64,000 nt of DNA, from NCBI GenBank assembly GCA_002205125.1, contig NIOE01000008.1:1-64000 (forward strand), written 5' to 3'. The translations under genes were made by a program, and so were the position numbers. How positions within the stretch are numbered: the stretch's first letter is position 1; each line of letters begins with the position of its first letter. Shown here piece after piece: positions 1 to 8,179 of this stretch. This stretch comes from Roseateles noduli. GTDB taxonomy: Bacteria; Pseudomonadota; Gammaproteobacteria; Burkholderiales; Burkholderiaceae_C. Under the pieces are notes generated by a model. The model did not search any database. It saw only the letters and a program-made list of their open reading frames with translations, and was not told where the DNA came from.

Positions 1-137
1 ATCTGAGGGACGGGCTGATGCCCGAGCAGTATTACGGGATCGCCTCGGCGGGCTCCCTTCGCGCAAAGGAAGCTGCGCGTAAGGTATCAGCAGCATTCCG
101 GCCCCAGATGCGCTCGTGGTGTTCCAGCCCTCAACCG

Positions 138-542
138 CTACATCGGATCCTTGTCATAGGTTCTGACCTCCTCCGGCAACCGGACCCAGCCGTGCATGCG
201 GCAGGTGTAGACCGAGTCCTGGGGCGGCGGGAAGGAGGGATCCCCGAACCCGCCGACCGCGACGCCGACGGAGCCTTCCACGCCTTCTTCCGTGTGGAAG
301 ACGTTGCTCCCGCAGACGGGGCAGAAGTGGAAGCGGAAGCGTGCGCCCTGATCGCCGGCGCGCACGAACTCGGTGGCGATGCCGACGACCTCATAGGGTT
401 CGGCGAAGGCCGCCAGCGTCGCGAAGACACTGCCCGTGCGACGCTGGCACGCCAGGCAATGGCAGAGGCCGGTTCCCAGCGGCTCTCCCTGCACCACGAT
501 CTTCAATTGGCCGCAACTGCACGAAGCGGTACGTGAAGCCAT
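138..542 (-). CDS. GFA/CENP-V family protein (glutathione-dependent formaldehyde-activating-like)
   Basis: A 134-residue cytosolic protein of the GFA fold, which binds one or two zinc ions. Visible ligands are the N-terminal CSCGQL, the CHCLACQRRTGS motif near residues 26-37 and CPVCGSNVF in the second third. Length and motif order fit the family. Members are usually annotated as formaldehyde-activating or S-(hydroxymethyl)glutathione synthases, but most have no proven substrate, so the reaction is not assigned. The start codon is the only ATG ahead of the first zinc motif. It lies downstream of ureD on the same strand with a gap of about 180 bp, so it is probably its own unit. Confidence 0.85.
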   Translation of the reverse strand: MASRTASCSCGQLKIVVQGEPLGTGLCHCLACQRRTGSVFATLAAFAEPYEVVGIATEFVRAGDQGARFRFHFCPVCGSNVFHTEEGVEGSVGVAVGGFGDPSFPPPQDSVYTCRMHGWVRLPEEVRTYDKDPM

Positions 543-722
543 GCGATCACCTCCCTGGAGACCGTCTGTGGAGAGGCCATGCTAAGCGCTGCCCTGGTGC
601 GCTGGCTACAACTCTGAGACATCGTTGCCACATCGACATCGAGGGGCGTCCCCAGAGTGGGGGATGCGTGCGGGCCGGGGATTTGCCCTGGCGTGGCCGG
701 GCGGTCGCGCCGGTCGCGCGGC

Positions 723-1574
723 CTACATCGCCCAGAGGCGCGGCGAGGTGCCGTCCAGGCCCCACAGGACCTGACGCCAGGCGGCCCAGCATCGGCGCAG
801 CAGGAGCGAGACCGGCTCGACGACCGGTCCCAGCGCGCGCACGACCAGCACGCCGTCCTGGGCTGCGGTGGCCCCCGCGGCGAGGCGCAACGGATCGGCG
901 TCGATCAACGCGCGGACGGCGTCGAGCGCCTGCTCGCGGCGGCCGCGTTCGATCGCGGCGCCGGCCGCGAACACCAGCGTGCCAAGGCATCGATGACCGG
1001 CCAGCCCGAGGCCGCCGTCCATCAGCAGCGCATCGCCCGCGTCGAGCAGGCCGCGTTCGAGCCAGACGCCGGGGATCTCCAGGTGCTGCTGGAAGCGTCC
1101 CGCGGAATACGGCTGCCCCGCGCCGGGCAGCCCGAGCGCGGTGATGTCCCACGCAAGCAGCTCCGCCGTCGGCGCGAGCGTGAAGCGGGCCTCGTTGAGC
1201 GCCTCGCAGCCCGGATAGGCGATGGCCTCGAGCGGCAACCATTCCAGGCGCGCGCCATCGCCCAGCGACGCCTGCACGCGCTGGGTGGCCAGCGCACCCG
1301 TCGGACTGCGATAGAAACGCGTCGCGCCCGGCGTGGTGAGCAGCGCGTGGGCGCCCTCGCCCACCGTCACCGCGATGTCCAGCGTGTCGCCGCCGACCAG
1401 CCCGCTGGGCGGATGCACCAGCACGCTGTGGCAGATCGCGTCGCCTTCGGGATAGAGGCTCTTCAACAGCCGCAGCGGCCCTTCATGCTCGTGACTGACG
1501 ACGCAGCGGCCTCGTTCGGTCCGGTAATCGGCGCGCAGACGCGCCAGCCATTGCTTCTCAAGGGTCCCTGTCAT
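723..1574 (-). CDS. ureD: urease accessory protein UreD
   Basis: A 283-residue UreD (UreH) protein, the scaffold that binds the urease apoenzyme and recruits UreF and UreG for nickel delivery. Family features seen are the early HPPSGLVGGDTLDI segment, the TTPGATRFYRS segment, and LEWLPLEAIAYPG in the beta-helical core. The ATG at 1574 overlaps the stop of the upstream solute-binding protein gene (ATGA), so the two are translationally coupled. What is odd is the context: ureA, ureB, ureC and the other accessory genes are not downstream. The next gene is the unrelated GFA protein. The remaining urease genes must lie elsewhere if the pathway is functional. Confidence 0.9.
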   Translation of the reverse strand: MTGTLEKQWLARLRADYRTERGRCVVSHEHEGPLRLLKSLYPEGDAICHSVLVHPPSGLVGGDTLDIAVTVGEGAHALLTTPGATRFYRSPTGALATQRVQASLGDGARLEWLPLEAIAYPGCEALNEARFTLAPTAELLAWDITALGLPGAGQPYSAGRFQQHLEIPGVWLERGLLDAGDALLMDGGLGLAGHRCLGTLVFAAGAAIERGRREQALDAVRALIDADPLRLAAGATAAQDGVLVVRALGPVVEPVSLLLRRCWAAWRQVLWGLDGTSPRLWAM

Positions 1575-3169
1575 TTCGGCAGTGTCACCCAGGCGTAGTC
1601 CAGCCAGTTGTCGGCGCGGTGCACGGCCTTCACGCCCTGTCGCACCGCCCACGGCGCGGCCTGCCGATGGAGGGGGATCACCTGGATCTGCTCGCGGTAC
1701 TCTTGCAGCGCGGCGCGGATCAGCTGTTCGCGCCTGGCGGGATCCGCCTCCGTGGACGACGCGCCCGCCAGTTGATCGAACTTCGGATTCTTCGACCGAC
1801 CGTAGTTGTAGTAGCCCGCCCCGGAAGGCTTGTCGTCGCTGCGGTAGACGGGCGTCAGGATGGTCTCCGCATCGGTGATCGCGCCGCCCCAGCCCATGAG
1901 ATAGAGGCTGGTCTCGTAGCGCTCCAGCTTGGGGAAGTAGAGGACGCGCGGCATCGCGTTGACCTTCACCTTCACCTTGATCTGCGCCCACATCGACGCC
2001 AGCGCGAGGCAGATCGCCTCGTCGTTGACGTAGCGGTTGTTGGGGCAGTCCAGCGTCACCTCGAAGCCTTCGGGATATCCGGCATCGGCCATCGCCTTGC
2101 GCGCCGCGGCGAGATCGAAGGGCAGGCGCGTCTCCAGCGCCGGATCGTTGAAGGCGCCCAGCGGTGACGGCGTCAGCCCGCCCGTGGGCTGCGACAGGCC
2201 ATTCATCAGACGCTTGTGGATGGCGTCGATGTCGACGGCCTGGTACATCGCGCGCCGCACGCGCAGGTCCTGGAACGGGTTCTTGCCGTTGGGCGAGCGG
2301 CCATAGACCAGCGTGTCGCGCGCCTGGTCCATGCCGACGAAGATCAGCCGGTTCTCCAGTCCCTCGATCACCTGCACGCCGGGCGTCGCGCGCAACCGCG
2401 GCACGTCGCGCGGCGCCGGGTCGAGCAGCAGGTCGACCTCGCCCGACACCAGCGCGGCGAGCCGCGTCGCGTCGTTGGAGATCGGCGTGAACAGCACCTC
2501 CTGCACGTTGCCCTCGAAGCGGCCCCACCAGTTCGGATTGCGCTTGTAGACGGTGCGGATGCCGGGCTGGCGGCGCACCAGCATGAAGGCGCCGGTGCCG
2601 TTCATGTTGAAGCCGGCGAAGCTCTCTTCGTTGTCCTTGAAGCTGAGCGGCTTCGTCACCCTGTGCTGTTCGCTCCAGGACTTGCTCATGATGAAGAGCA
2701 GGTCCAGGTGCTGCAGGAAGATCGGATTGAAGCGCGGCTGGGTGATCTCGACGGTCAGGTCGTCGATCTTGCGCGCGGTGCCGACGGCGTTGGCATAGAC
2801 GGCGACCTGCGAGGTCGGCGCCTTGGCGCGCTGCAGCGAGAACACGACGTCGTCGGCGGTGAACGCGGAGCCGTCGTGGAACTTGACGTTGGGGCGCAGC
2901 TTGAAGCGCCAGACGAGCGGGCTGACCTGGGTCCATTCGGTGGCAAGACCCGGCACGATGGCGAGCTGGCGGTCGCGGGCGGTGAGCCGCTCGTAGACCT
3001 GCGAGTTCATGCCGTTGGTGAGGCTCTCGTTCTGCGAGTGCGGATCCATCGTCTGGGCGTCGCCCTGGCTGGCCCAGCGCAGCGTCTGCGCGTGGGCCGC
3101 CGATGCCCCGCCGAGGGTGGCGCCGACCACGCCGGCGCACAGCGCCAGCAGCATGAGCTTTCGTGTCAT
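1571..3169 (-). CDS. ABC transporter substrate-binding protein, family 5 (peptide/nickel type)
   Basis: A 532-residue periplasmic receptor of the DppA/OppA/NikA family (SBP_bac_5). Residues 1-27 form a Sec signal peptide ending in Ala-His-Ala. The mature start RWASQGDAQTMDPHS and the block FKLRPNVKFHDGSAFTADDV are hallmark family segments. Length is normal. Permease and ATPase genes are not adjacent, so it is an orphan receptor here. The stop overlaps the start of ureD. That coupling suggests, but does not prove, a role in nickel or urea-related uptake. A dipeptide or other oligopeptide ligand is equally compatible with the sequence. Confidence 0.88.
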   Translation of the reverse strand: MTRKLMLLALCAGVVGATLGGASAAHAQTLRWASQGDAQTMDPHSQNESLTNGMNSQVYERLTARDRQLAIVPGLATEWTQVSPLVWRFKLRPNVKFHDGSAFTADDVVFSLQRAKAPTSQVAVYANAVGTARKIDDLTVEITQPRFNPIFLQHLDLLFIMSKSWSEQHRVTKPLSFKDNEESFAGFNMNGTGAFMLVRRQPGIRTVYKRNPNWWGRFEGNVQEVLFTPISNDATRLAALVSGEVDLLLDPAPRDVPRLRATPGVQVIEGLENRLIFVGMDQARDTLVYGRSPNGKNPFQDLRVRRAMYQAVDIDAIHKRLMNGLSQPTGGLTPSPLGAFNDPALETRLPFDLAAARKAMADAGYPEGFEVTLDCPNNRYVNDEAICLALASMWAQIKVKVKVNAMPRVLYFPKLERYETSLYLMGWGGAITDAETILTPVYRSDDKPSGAGYYNYGRSKNPKFDQLAGASSTEADPARREQLIRAALQEYREQIQVIPLHRQAAPWAVRQGVKAVHRADNWLDYAWVTLPK

Positions 3170-3219
3170 CCCGCGCTCCCCGACGTCGTGTGATGTCGGG
3201 GAGTGTAGGGAGCCCGGGA

Positions 3220-3396
3220 TCAGCGGGAGGTCGGGGTCTTTCCGGACGGGTCAAAGAATGCCCGCGTACCGGCCTCGCCCATGGGCGAATCGGGCGTGCG
3301 GTCCAGATCCAGCAGACTGGCATAGCGCTTGCAGATGGCCTGGACGATGAGCTTACGCCGCTCCTGAATGCGGATGTGAATGGGAATCTGAGGCAT
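3220..3396 (-). CDS. possible small protein, 58 residues, unknown
   Basis: An ATG at 3396 opens a 58-codon frame ending at 3220. It is preceded by a good ribosome site, GGAG seven bases upstream. The product begins MPQIPIHIRIQERRK, is basic in its first half, and shows no signal peptide, membrane segment or known motif. It overlaps the 3' end of the protease remnant by 44 bases in another frame. It may be a real small gene, or the out-of-frame tail of a decayed longer gene. I do not recognise it. Confidence 0.35.
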   Translation of the reverse strand: MPQIPIHIRIQERRKLIVQAICKRYASLLDLDRTPDSPMGEAGTRAFFDPSGKTPTSR

Positions 3397-3967
3397 GAGA
3401 CATCTCCGGATGGGTGAAGGGAAAGGAACACACGTTGATCAATGGGACTGCCGCTTGCGACCAGGAGGCCAACTGCCCTCGGCACCAGCGGGCGACCTGA
3501 GCAACCGCACCGCGAGGCGCCCGGACGTCCTGGAACAGGCGCTGCGCCTCCTCGCGATCGATCACGAAGGAATGGGATGGATAGCCATGAACGAGCTCGG
3601 AGATCCCGGGCAATGAGATGTTCTGTCCCTTGAGCGCCAATCGTTCTCCGTAGGCGACAGCGATCCCCGTGGCGCGTGACATGGCCGTCAGCACCACGGG
3701 ATCGATCTGTTGAGCGATAGGCTGAAAAGCCCCGCCAACGAGTCCTGCGGCAGCCACCGCAGCCGCATCCGAGGACATCCCGTACTCGGTCATCTCCTGC
3801 ATCGAATCTGCGAAGCTCAGCAACTGGTGAGCCCACAGCATGCTCATCGTGTCGCTGACTTCCAACGCGGAGCCATGACGAGCGAAGTCATTGACGCGCC
3901 GCACCTGCATGTCCAATGGCCCCAGTTCGCCACGATCGTCCATGTGAAGCACGGACGCGCCAAGCAC
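3353..3967 (-). pseudogene. C-terminal remnant of an SDH-type Clp-fold serine protease
   Basis: The frame encodes about 204 residues resembling the C-terminal half of the membrane-associated or cytosolic Clp-fold serine proteases annotated as SDH family (related to SppA). Recognisable blocks are ELGPLDMQV near the start, then GAFQPIAQQIDPVVL, the AYGERLA segment, and HGYPSHSFVIDREEAQRLF near the end. The N-terminal half, which should carry the catalytic serine in an M-S-G/A-G-T context, is missing. An in-frame TGA lies at 3971-3973 and only a GTG at 3967 is available as start. The upstream 200 bases hold no matching protease segment. I read this as a truncated, probably dead gene. A functional short form cannot be excluded. 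Confidence 0.6.
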
Positions 3968-4175
3968 GTTTCAACAGGACTGCCATCAAGTGACCTCCAG
4001 CGCCATTCATCAGCGCGAGGTCTGCATCTTCCTGCGGACGGTTCAGGCGAACCATTGCCTGAACTAGGAGACTTTCGCCTCAGAGATCGAGTGCGGATAC
4101 CGCTCTGAGTCAGCAGCGACTACCGAGACTTGCGGTTGAGAGGGGCATCGCCTCTCCCGAGTCGATGCAAGCCCT

Positions 4176-5471
4176 TCACTTCGCCGGCGCCTGCCAGAGC
4201 TCGTCGAGCCGCTGGAAGCCCCAGGTCGCCGGATCCTCGCGGCCGACGATGCGGTCGCCGGCATTCTGCGCGGACAGGTCCAGCACCAGCGTCGGGATCG
4301 GCATCTGCGACTTGGTCGAATAGAACACCCGCACCCGAGGCGCCGTCAGCGCCGTGGCGTTCTGCTCCAGCACCACGCCCAGGCGGCCCGACTGCAGCTT
4401 CACCAGCGTCCCCACCGGATAGATGCCCACGCACTTCACGAAGGCCTGGAACACCCGCGGATCGAAATGCCCCGTCCACTGCGCCATGCGCGCCAGCGAC
4501 GACGCCGGATCCCACGCGTTCTTGTAGGGACGGTTCGAGGTGATCGCGTCGTACACGTCGCACACCGCGCCCATGCGCGACAGCAGGCTGATCTGCTCGC
4601 CCGCCAGCTTGCCCGGATAGCCCGAGCCGTCCATCTTCTCGTGATGCCTCAGCGCCACGTCCAGCGCCGCCTCGGGCACCGAGGTGCCTTCCTTGAGCAT
4701 CTCGAAGCCGCGCGTCGGGTGGTCGCGCATGATGGCGAACTCGTCGTCGGTCAGCGCGCCCGGCTTGTTCAGCACGTTCAGCGGCATCATCATCTTGCCG
4801 ACGTCGTGCAGCAGCCCCGCCAGGCCGGCCTCGCGCGTCTGCGGCTCGTCCAGGCCCATCTGCCGGGCCAGCGACACCATCAGCGCGCACACCGCCACCG
4901 AGTGCATGTAGGTGTAGTCGTCCTTGGTCTTCAGCCGCGCCAGGCTGATCAGCGCCGACGGGTTGCGGACCACCGAGCTCGCCACCTCCTCCACGAGGGG
5001 CAGGCATTGCTCCGCGTCGATCGCCTTGCCCAGCCGGGCCTCGCCGAACAGGTGCATCACCGCGCGCTTGGAGCGCTGCATCACCTGCGTGGCGCGCTCC
5101 AGCTCCTCGCCCATCGAGGCGGGCGCGGTGCTCAGTTCAAGTCGGGGCGCGGCGGCAATCACGGCCGGCGCGGCGACCGGCTCCGATGCGGCGGGCGCAA
5201 CGGGCACAGGCGCGGCCGCCGGCGGCGCCAGCGCTGCCTTCGGCGCCTCGGGCGCATCGACATCCAGACCTTTGGACGCATCGATCCAGCAGAACGGCAC
5301 GCCGCTCGCTTTCAGCGCCTTCAGATCCTCGGGATCGGTGAGGACGAATTTCGTCTTCCAGAAAGGGTGCGACAGCCACGACCCTTCCATCCCTTGCAGA
5401 TACATGCCCAGCTTCACCTGGGCCGTGGGGATCTTCTTCAGCATGACTGGCGTTTTCGTCCAGGACAACAC
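4176..5471 (-). CDS. HD-GYP domain cyclic-di-GMP phosphodiesterase
   Basis: A cytosolic HD-GYP protein of about 431 residues. The N-terminal DUF3391-like region starts with IPTAQVKLGMYL and is followed by an Ala/Pro-rich linker. The catalytic domain carries HDVGKMMMP, then KPGALTDDEF, HPTRG, HHEKMDGSGYP, and a late YDAITSNRPYK. These are the metal and GYP signatures of enzymes that hydrolyse cyclic-di-GMP. Start choice: AAGGAGGG at 5481-5488 sits nine bases before a GTG at 5471. The ATG at 5444 gives the more family-like N-terminus MLKKIP but lacks a ribosome site. It appears monocistronic, and the terminator of the upstream cytochrome gene ends just before it. Confidence 0.92.
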   Translation of the reverse strand: MLSWTKTPVMLKKIPTAQVKLGMYLQGMEGSWLSHPFWKTKFVLTDPEDLKALKASGVPFCWIDASKGLDVDAPEAPKAALAPPAAAPVPVAPAASEPVAAPAVIAAAPRLELSTAPASMGEELERATQVMQRSKRAVMHLFGEARLGKAIDAEQCLPLVEEVASSVVRNPSALISLARLKTKDDYTYMHSVAVCALMVSLARQMGLDEPQTREAGLAGLLHDVGKMMMPLNVLNKPGALTDDEFAIMRDHPTRGFEMLKEGTSVPEAALDVALRHHEKMDGSGYPGKLAGEQISLLSRMGAVCDVYDAITSNRPYKNAWDPASSLARMAQWTGHFDPRVFQAFVKCVGIYPVGTLVKLQSGRLGVVLEQNATALTAPRVRVFYSTKSQMPIPTLVLDLSAQNAGDRIVGREDPATWGFQRLDELWQAPAK

Positions 5472-5512
5472 AGTATGGCGCCCTCCTTGGCGCACGCACA
5501 GTCAGATCAACC

Positions 5513-5540
5513 ATGAAAAAACCGCCCCGGTGGGCGGTTT
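5513..5540 (-). terminator. rho-independent terminator after cytochrome c4 gene
   Basis: An eight-base-pair stem (AAACCGCC/GGCGGTTT) with a seven-base loop is followed on the minus strand by a run of T. It lies about 50 bases past the cytochrome stop codon and before the HD-GYP gene. Confidence 0.8.
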
Positions 5541-5589
5541 GGCTACTTCATTCGCTGGAACCCGGGGCTGGCTGACAGCCTGCCACGTT

Positions 5590-6312
5590 TCAGCGGAACC
5601 GCGATTGCGGGACTGTACGTAGTTCGGACGGCAAACCCGCCAGATACTGTGACAGAAGCTTCAGTTCCGCGTGACTGAATTGCTTGACCTGGCCCGCCAT
5701 CACCGCGTTGCTGCGTCCTTGATACGGCTTGCCCTCGATCTGGTAGGACTTCAAGGCCACGTAAAGATAGTCGGCGTGCTGGCCCGCGATCTTCGGGTAG
5801 GTCCCGTCGATGGGCTTGCTGAAGTTGGCGCCGTGACAGCTCGCGCAGGCGCCCTTGTCCAGCAGTTTCTTGATGTCGGCCGGCGCCTCCACCGTGGCAG
5901 GCACCGGGTCGACCTTGGCCAGGCCGGCGTAGTAGTTGGAGATCTCGGCGATGTCCTTGTCGCCCAGCGGCAGGGCGATGCCCCGCATCGTCGGGTGCTT
6001 GCGGTCGCCCTTGGCGTAGGCCGCCAGCGCCGTGGCGATGTACTGGGCGTTCTGGCCCGCGATCATCGGTACCTTGTGGACCTCGGGGAAGGTCGCCTGA
6101 TAGCCGGGGATGCCATGGCAGCCGATGCACATGGCCACCTTGGCCTGCACATTGGCTTGAGGGCCAGGTGTTGCGGCGGCTGAAGCGCCAGGGTTGGTCG
6201 TCGACGGCGCTTGTCCCGGCGCGGGCGACGAAGAAGCGTTGGACTGAGCGGCTACAACAAACGCACTACCGGCCAGCATCAACGCGAGGGAGATCTGCAG
6301 TTGTCTTCTCAT
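5590..6312 (-). CDS. diheme cytochrome c4-type protein
   Basis: A 240-residue periplasmic cytochrome c with a signal peptide of about 22 residues (cleavage near VVAAQS) and an Ala/Pro/Ser-rich linker. Two heme-attachment motifs are visible, CIGCH at about 62-66 and CASCH in the second half, each followed by the methionine and proline-rich segments of the c4 family (IAGQNAQYIATAL and IAGQHADYLYVAL form an internal duplication). Cytochromes c4 pass electrons to terminal oxidases. It is transcribed divergently from the moxR-type ATPase gene. A perfect TATAAT on the minus strand (6345-6350) may be its -10 element, though I see no clear -35. Confidence 0.9.
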   Translation of the reverse strand: MRRQLQISLALMLAGSAFVVAAQSNASSSPAPGQAPSTTNPGASAAATPGPQANVQAKVAMCIGCHGIPGYQATFPEVHKVPMIAGQNAQYIATALAAYAKGDRKHPTMRGIALPLGDKDIAEISNYYAGLAKVDPVPATVEAPADIKKLLDKGACASCHGANFSKPIDGTYPKIAGQHADYLYVALKSYQIEGKPYQGRSNAVMAGQVKQFSHAELKLLSQYLAGLPSELRTVPQSRFR

Positions 6313-6344
6313 GGTCCCGATCTTCTAGGATTTGGGGCGGCGCG

Positions 6345-6350
6345 ATTATA
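6345..6350 (-). promoter_or_regulatory. candidate -10 element for the cytochrome c4 gene
   Basis: TATAAT reads on the minus strand 33 bases before the cytochrome ATG. No convincing -35 hexamer lies at the right distance, so this is a weak prediction resting on the -10 match alone. Confidence 0.3.
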
Positions 6351-6399
6351 GGGGGGGCCCTATATACTGGTTTTCACCCCTGCGCTAGAGAAGCCCCTC

Positions 6400-7242
6400 A
6401 TGAAATTCCAAGGTTCCCAGGACTACGTCGCCACGCCCGACCTGATGCTGGCGGTGAACGCGGCCATCACGCTGACGCGGCCGCTGCTGGTCAAGGGCGA
6501 ACCGGGCACCGGCAAGACGCTGCTGGCCGAGGAGGTCGCCAAGGCCCTGGGGCTGCCGCTGCTGCAGTGGCACGTGAAGAGCACCACCAAGGCCCAGCAG
6601 GGCCTGTACGAGTACGACGCCGTCAGCCGGCTGCGCGACAGCCAGCTCGGCGACGACAAGGTGCGCGACATCGCCAACTACATCGTCAAGGGCACGCTGT
6701 GGGAAGCCTTCGCGTCGGACACGCCGGTCGCGCTGCTGATCGACGAGATCGACAAGGCCGACATCGAGTTCCCCAACGACCTGCTGCGCGAGCTCGACCG
6801 GATGGAGTTCTACGTCTACGAGACCCGCGAGTGGGTCCGGGCCAAGCACCGGCCGCTGGTGTTCATCACCTCCAACAACGAGAAGGAGCTGCCGGACGCC
6901 TTCCTGCGCCGCTGCTTCTTCCACTACATCAAGTTCCCCGAGGCGGACACGATGCAGGCCATCGTCGACGTCCACTTCCCCGGGCTGAAGAAGGACCTGC
7001 TGGCCGCCGCGCTGAAGACCTTCTACGACGTGCGCAAGCTGCCGGGACTGAAGAAGAAGCCCTCGACCTCGGAGCTGATCGACTGGCTGAAGCTGCTGCT
7101 GGCCGAGGACATCCCGCTGGAAGCGCTGCAGACGCAGGACGACAAGGTCGCGATCCCGCCGCTGGTGGGCGCGCTGCTGAAGAACGAGCAGGACCTGACC
7201 CTGTTCGAGAAACTCGTCTACATGCAGAGCCGCAACCGTTGA
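6400..7242 (+). CDS. MoxR-family AAA+ ATPase
   Basis: A 280-residue AAA+ chaperone-like ATPase. Walker A is GEPGTGKT at residues 33-40 and Walker B is VALLIDEIDKAD. A sensor segment VFITSNNEKELPDAFLRR follows, with the arginine finger region FLRRCFFHY. MoxR proteins work with a von Willebrand factor A protein to insert cofactors or remodel protein complexes. The matching VWA partner is on the same strand at 12630, about 5.4 kb downstream, rather than next door. The gene is followed at a 22-base gap by a small membrane protein. Confidence 0.93.
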   Translation: MKFQGSQDYVATPDLMLAVNAAITLTRPLLVKGEPGTGKTLLAEEVAKALGLPLLQWHVKSTTKAQQGLYEYDAVSRLRDSQLGDDKVRDIANYIVKGTLWEAFASDTPVALLIDEIDKADIEFPNDLLRELDRMEFYVYETREWVRAKHRPLVFITSNNEKELPDAFLRRCFFHYIKFPEADTMQAIVDVHFPGLKKDLLAAALKTFYDVRKLPGLKKKPSTSELIDWLKLLLAEDIPLEALQTQDDKVAIPPLVGALLKNEQDLTLFEKLVYMQSRNR

Positions 7243-7264
7243 CCGCCGCCCGTACGATCCGCGC

Positions 7265-7489
7265 ATGAGTCAAGACTTCAACACCGCCTGGCGCGCCGCG
7301 CTGGCCGATGCGCTCGGATTCGTCGGGGGCGGCGTGATCGGCCTGCTGGCCGGTCGCGCGCTCGGATGGGAATTCATCGGCGAACCCGGCTGGGGCCCGA
7401 CGCAGATCCTGGGCCTGCTGACCATCCTCGTCGGCATGGGCGGCTGCCGCTGGGCGCTGCGCCGGCTGCTGCTCGGCAAGAAGGGCTGA
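7265..7489 (+). CDS. small membrane protein, 74 residues, unknown
   Basis: A short protein with two hydrophobic stretches, one with GFVGGGVIGLLAG in the first half and one around ILGLLTILVGMGG in the second, and a basic C-terminus RRLLLGKKG. It is predicted to span the inner membrane twice with the tail inside. It starts 22 bases after the moxR-type gene and may be co-transcribed with it. No family recognised. Confidence 0.7.
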   Translation: MSQDFNTAWRAALADALGFVGGGVIGLLAGRALGWEFIGEPGWGPTQILGLLTILVGMGGCRWALRRLLLGKKG

Positions 7490-7570
7490 GGATCTCCTCC
7501 CCGCCCTTCCCTGCCCTTCCCTGCCCTTCACCTCCTTCCTCGCACTGCCGGCCGAGGGTCGGCGTTCTCC

Positions 7571-8179
7571 ATGACCGCACCCCACCCCTTCACCGCGCCG
7601 GTCACGCTGACCGGCCCGCATGCGCGGCTCGATCCGCTGTCGCAGGACCACCGCGAGGCGCTGGTCGACGCGGTCTCCGACGGCGAACTCTGGAAGCTCT
7701 GGTACACGACCGTGCCGACGCCCGACCGCATGGGTGCCGAGATCGACCGCCGGCTGGGCCTGCGCGAGGCGGGATCGATGAACCCGTTCACCGTCTTCGA
7801 CGCCGCAGGCCGCGTCGCCGGCATGACGACCTTCATGAACATCGACGCGACCAACCGCCGCGTCGAGATCGGCTCCACCTGGACCCGCGCGTCCAACCAG
7901 CGCAGCGGCCTGAACACGCAGTGCAAGCTGCTGCTGTTGCGACATGCATTCGAGACGCTGGACTGCATCGCGGTGGAGTTCCGCACCAACCGCCTGAACA
8001 CGCAGAGCCGCCGCGCGATCGAACGCCTGGGCGCGCAGCTCGACGGCGTCCTGCGCTCGCACGTGCTCATGCCCAACGGCCTGCCGCGCGACACCGCCGT
8101 CTACAGCATCACCGCGGCCGAATGGCCGACCATCCAGACCCACCTGCAATGGCAACTCGACAAACCCCGGAGCGCTTGA
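7571..8179 (+). CDS. GNAT-family N-acetyltransferase (RimL-like)
   Basis: A 202-residue acetyltransferase of the RimJ/RimL type. The N-terminal part has the PHARLDPLSQDHREAL substrate-arm segment. Strand beta-4 is VEIGSTWTRASNQRSGLNTQ, and the acetyl-CoA region is VEFRTNRLNTQSRRAIERLGA. The usual Q/R-x-x-G-x-A loop is replaced by a QRSGLNTQ-like stretch, as in many RimL relatives. The substrate is unknown. The stop codon overlaps the next gene's start (TGATG), so it is translationally coupled to the S9 peptidase. Confidence 0.85.
   Translation: MTAPHPFTAPVTLTGPHARLDPLSQDHREALVDAVSDGELWKLWYTTVPTPDRMGAEIDRRLGLREAGSMNPFTVFDAAGRVAGMTTFMNIDATNRRVEIGSTWTRASNQRSGLNTQCKLLLLRHAFETLDCIAVEFRTNRLNTQSRRAIERLGAQLDGVLRSHVLMPNGLPRDTAVYSITAAEWPTIQTHLQWQLDKPRSA

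Noticed and set aside
1-137. Left edge of the window
   Set aside because: I see no gene with a ribosome site or recognisable product. The frame from 18 is antisense to the GFA gene.
723-3836. 1037-codon open frame on the minus strand
   Set aside because: Only the last 283 codons (ureD) match a protein. The rest is a shadow of the solute-binding protein gene in another frame, common in GC-rich DNA.
7366-8178. N-terminal extension of the S9 peptidase frame
   Set aside because: It covers the GNAT gene in another frame and is low complexity. The ATG at 8179 with a GGAG ribosome site is the start.
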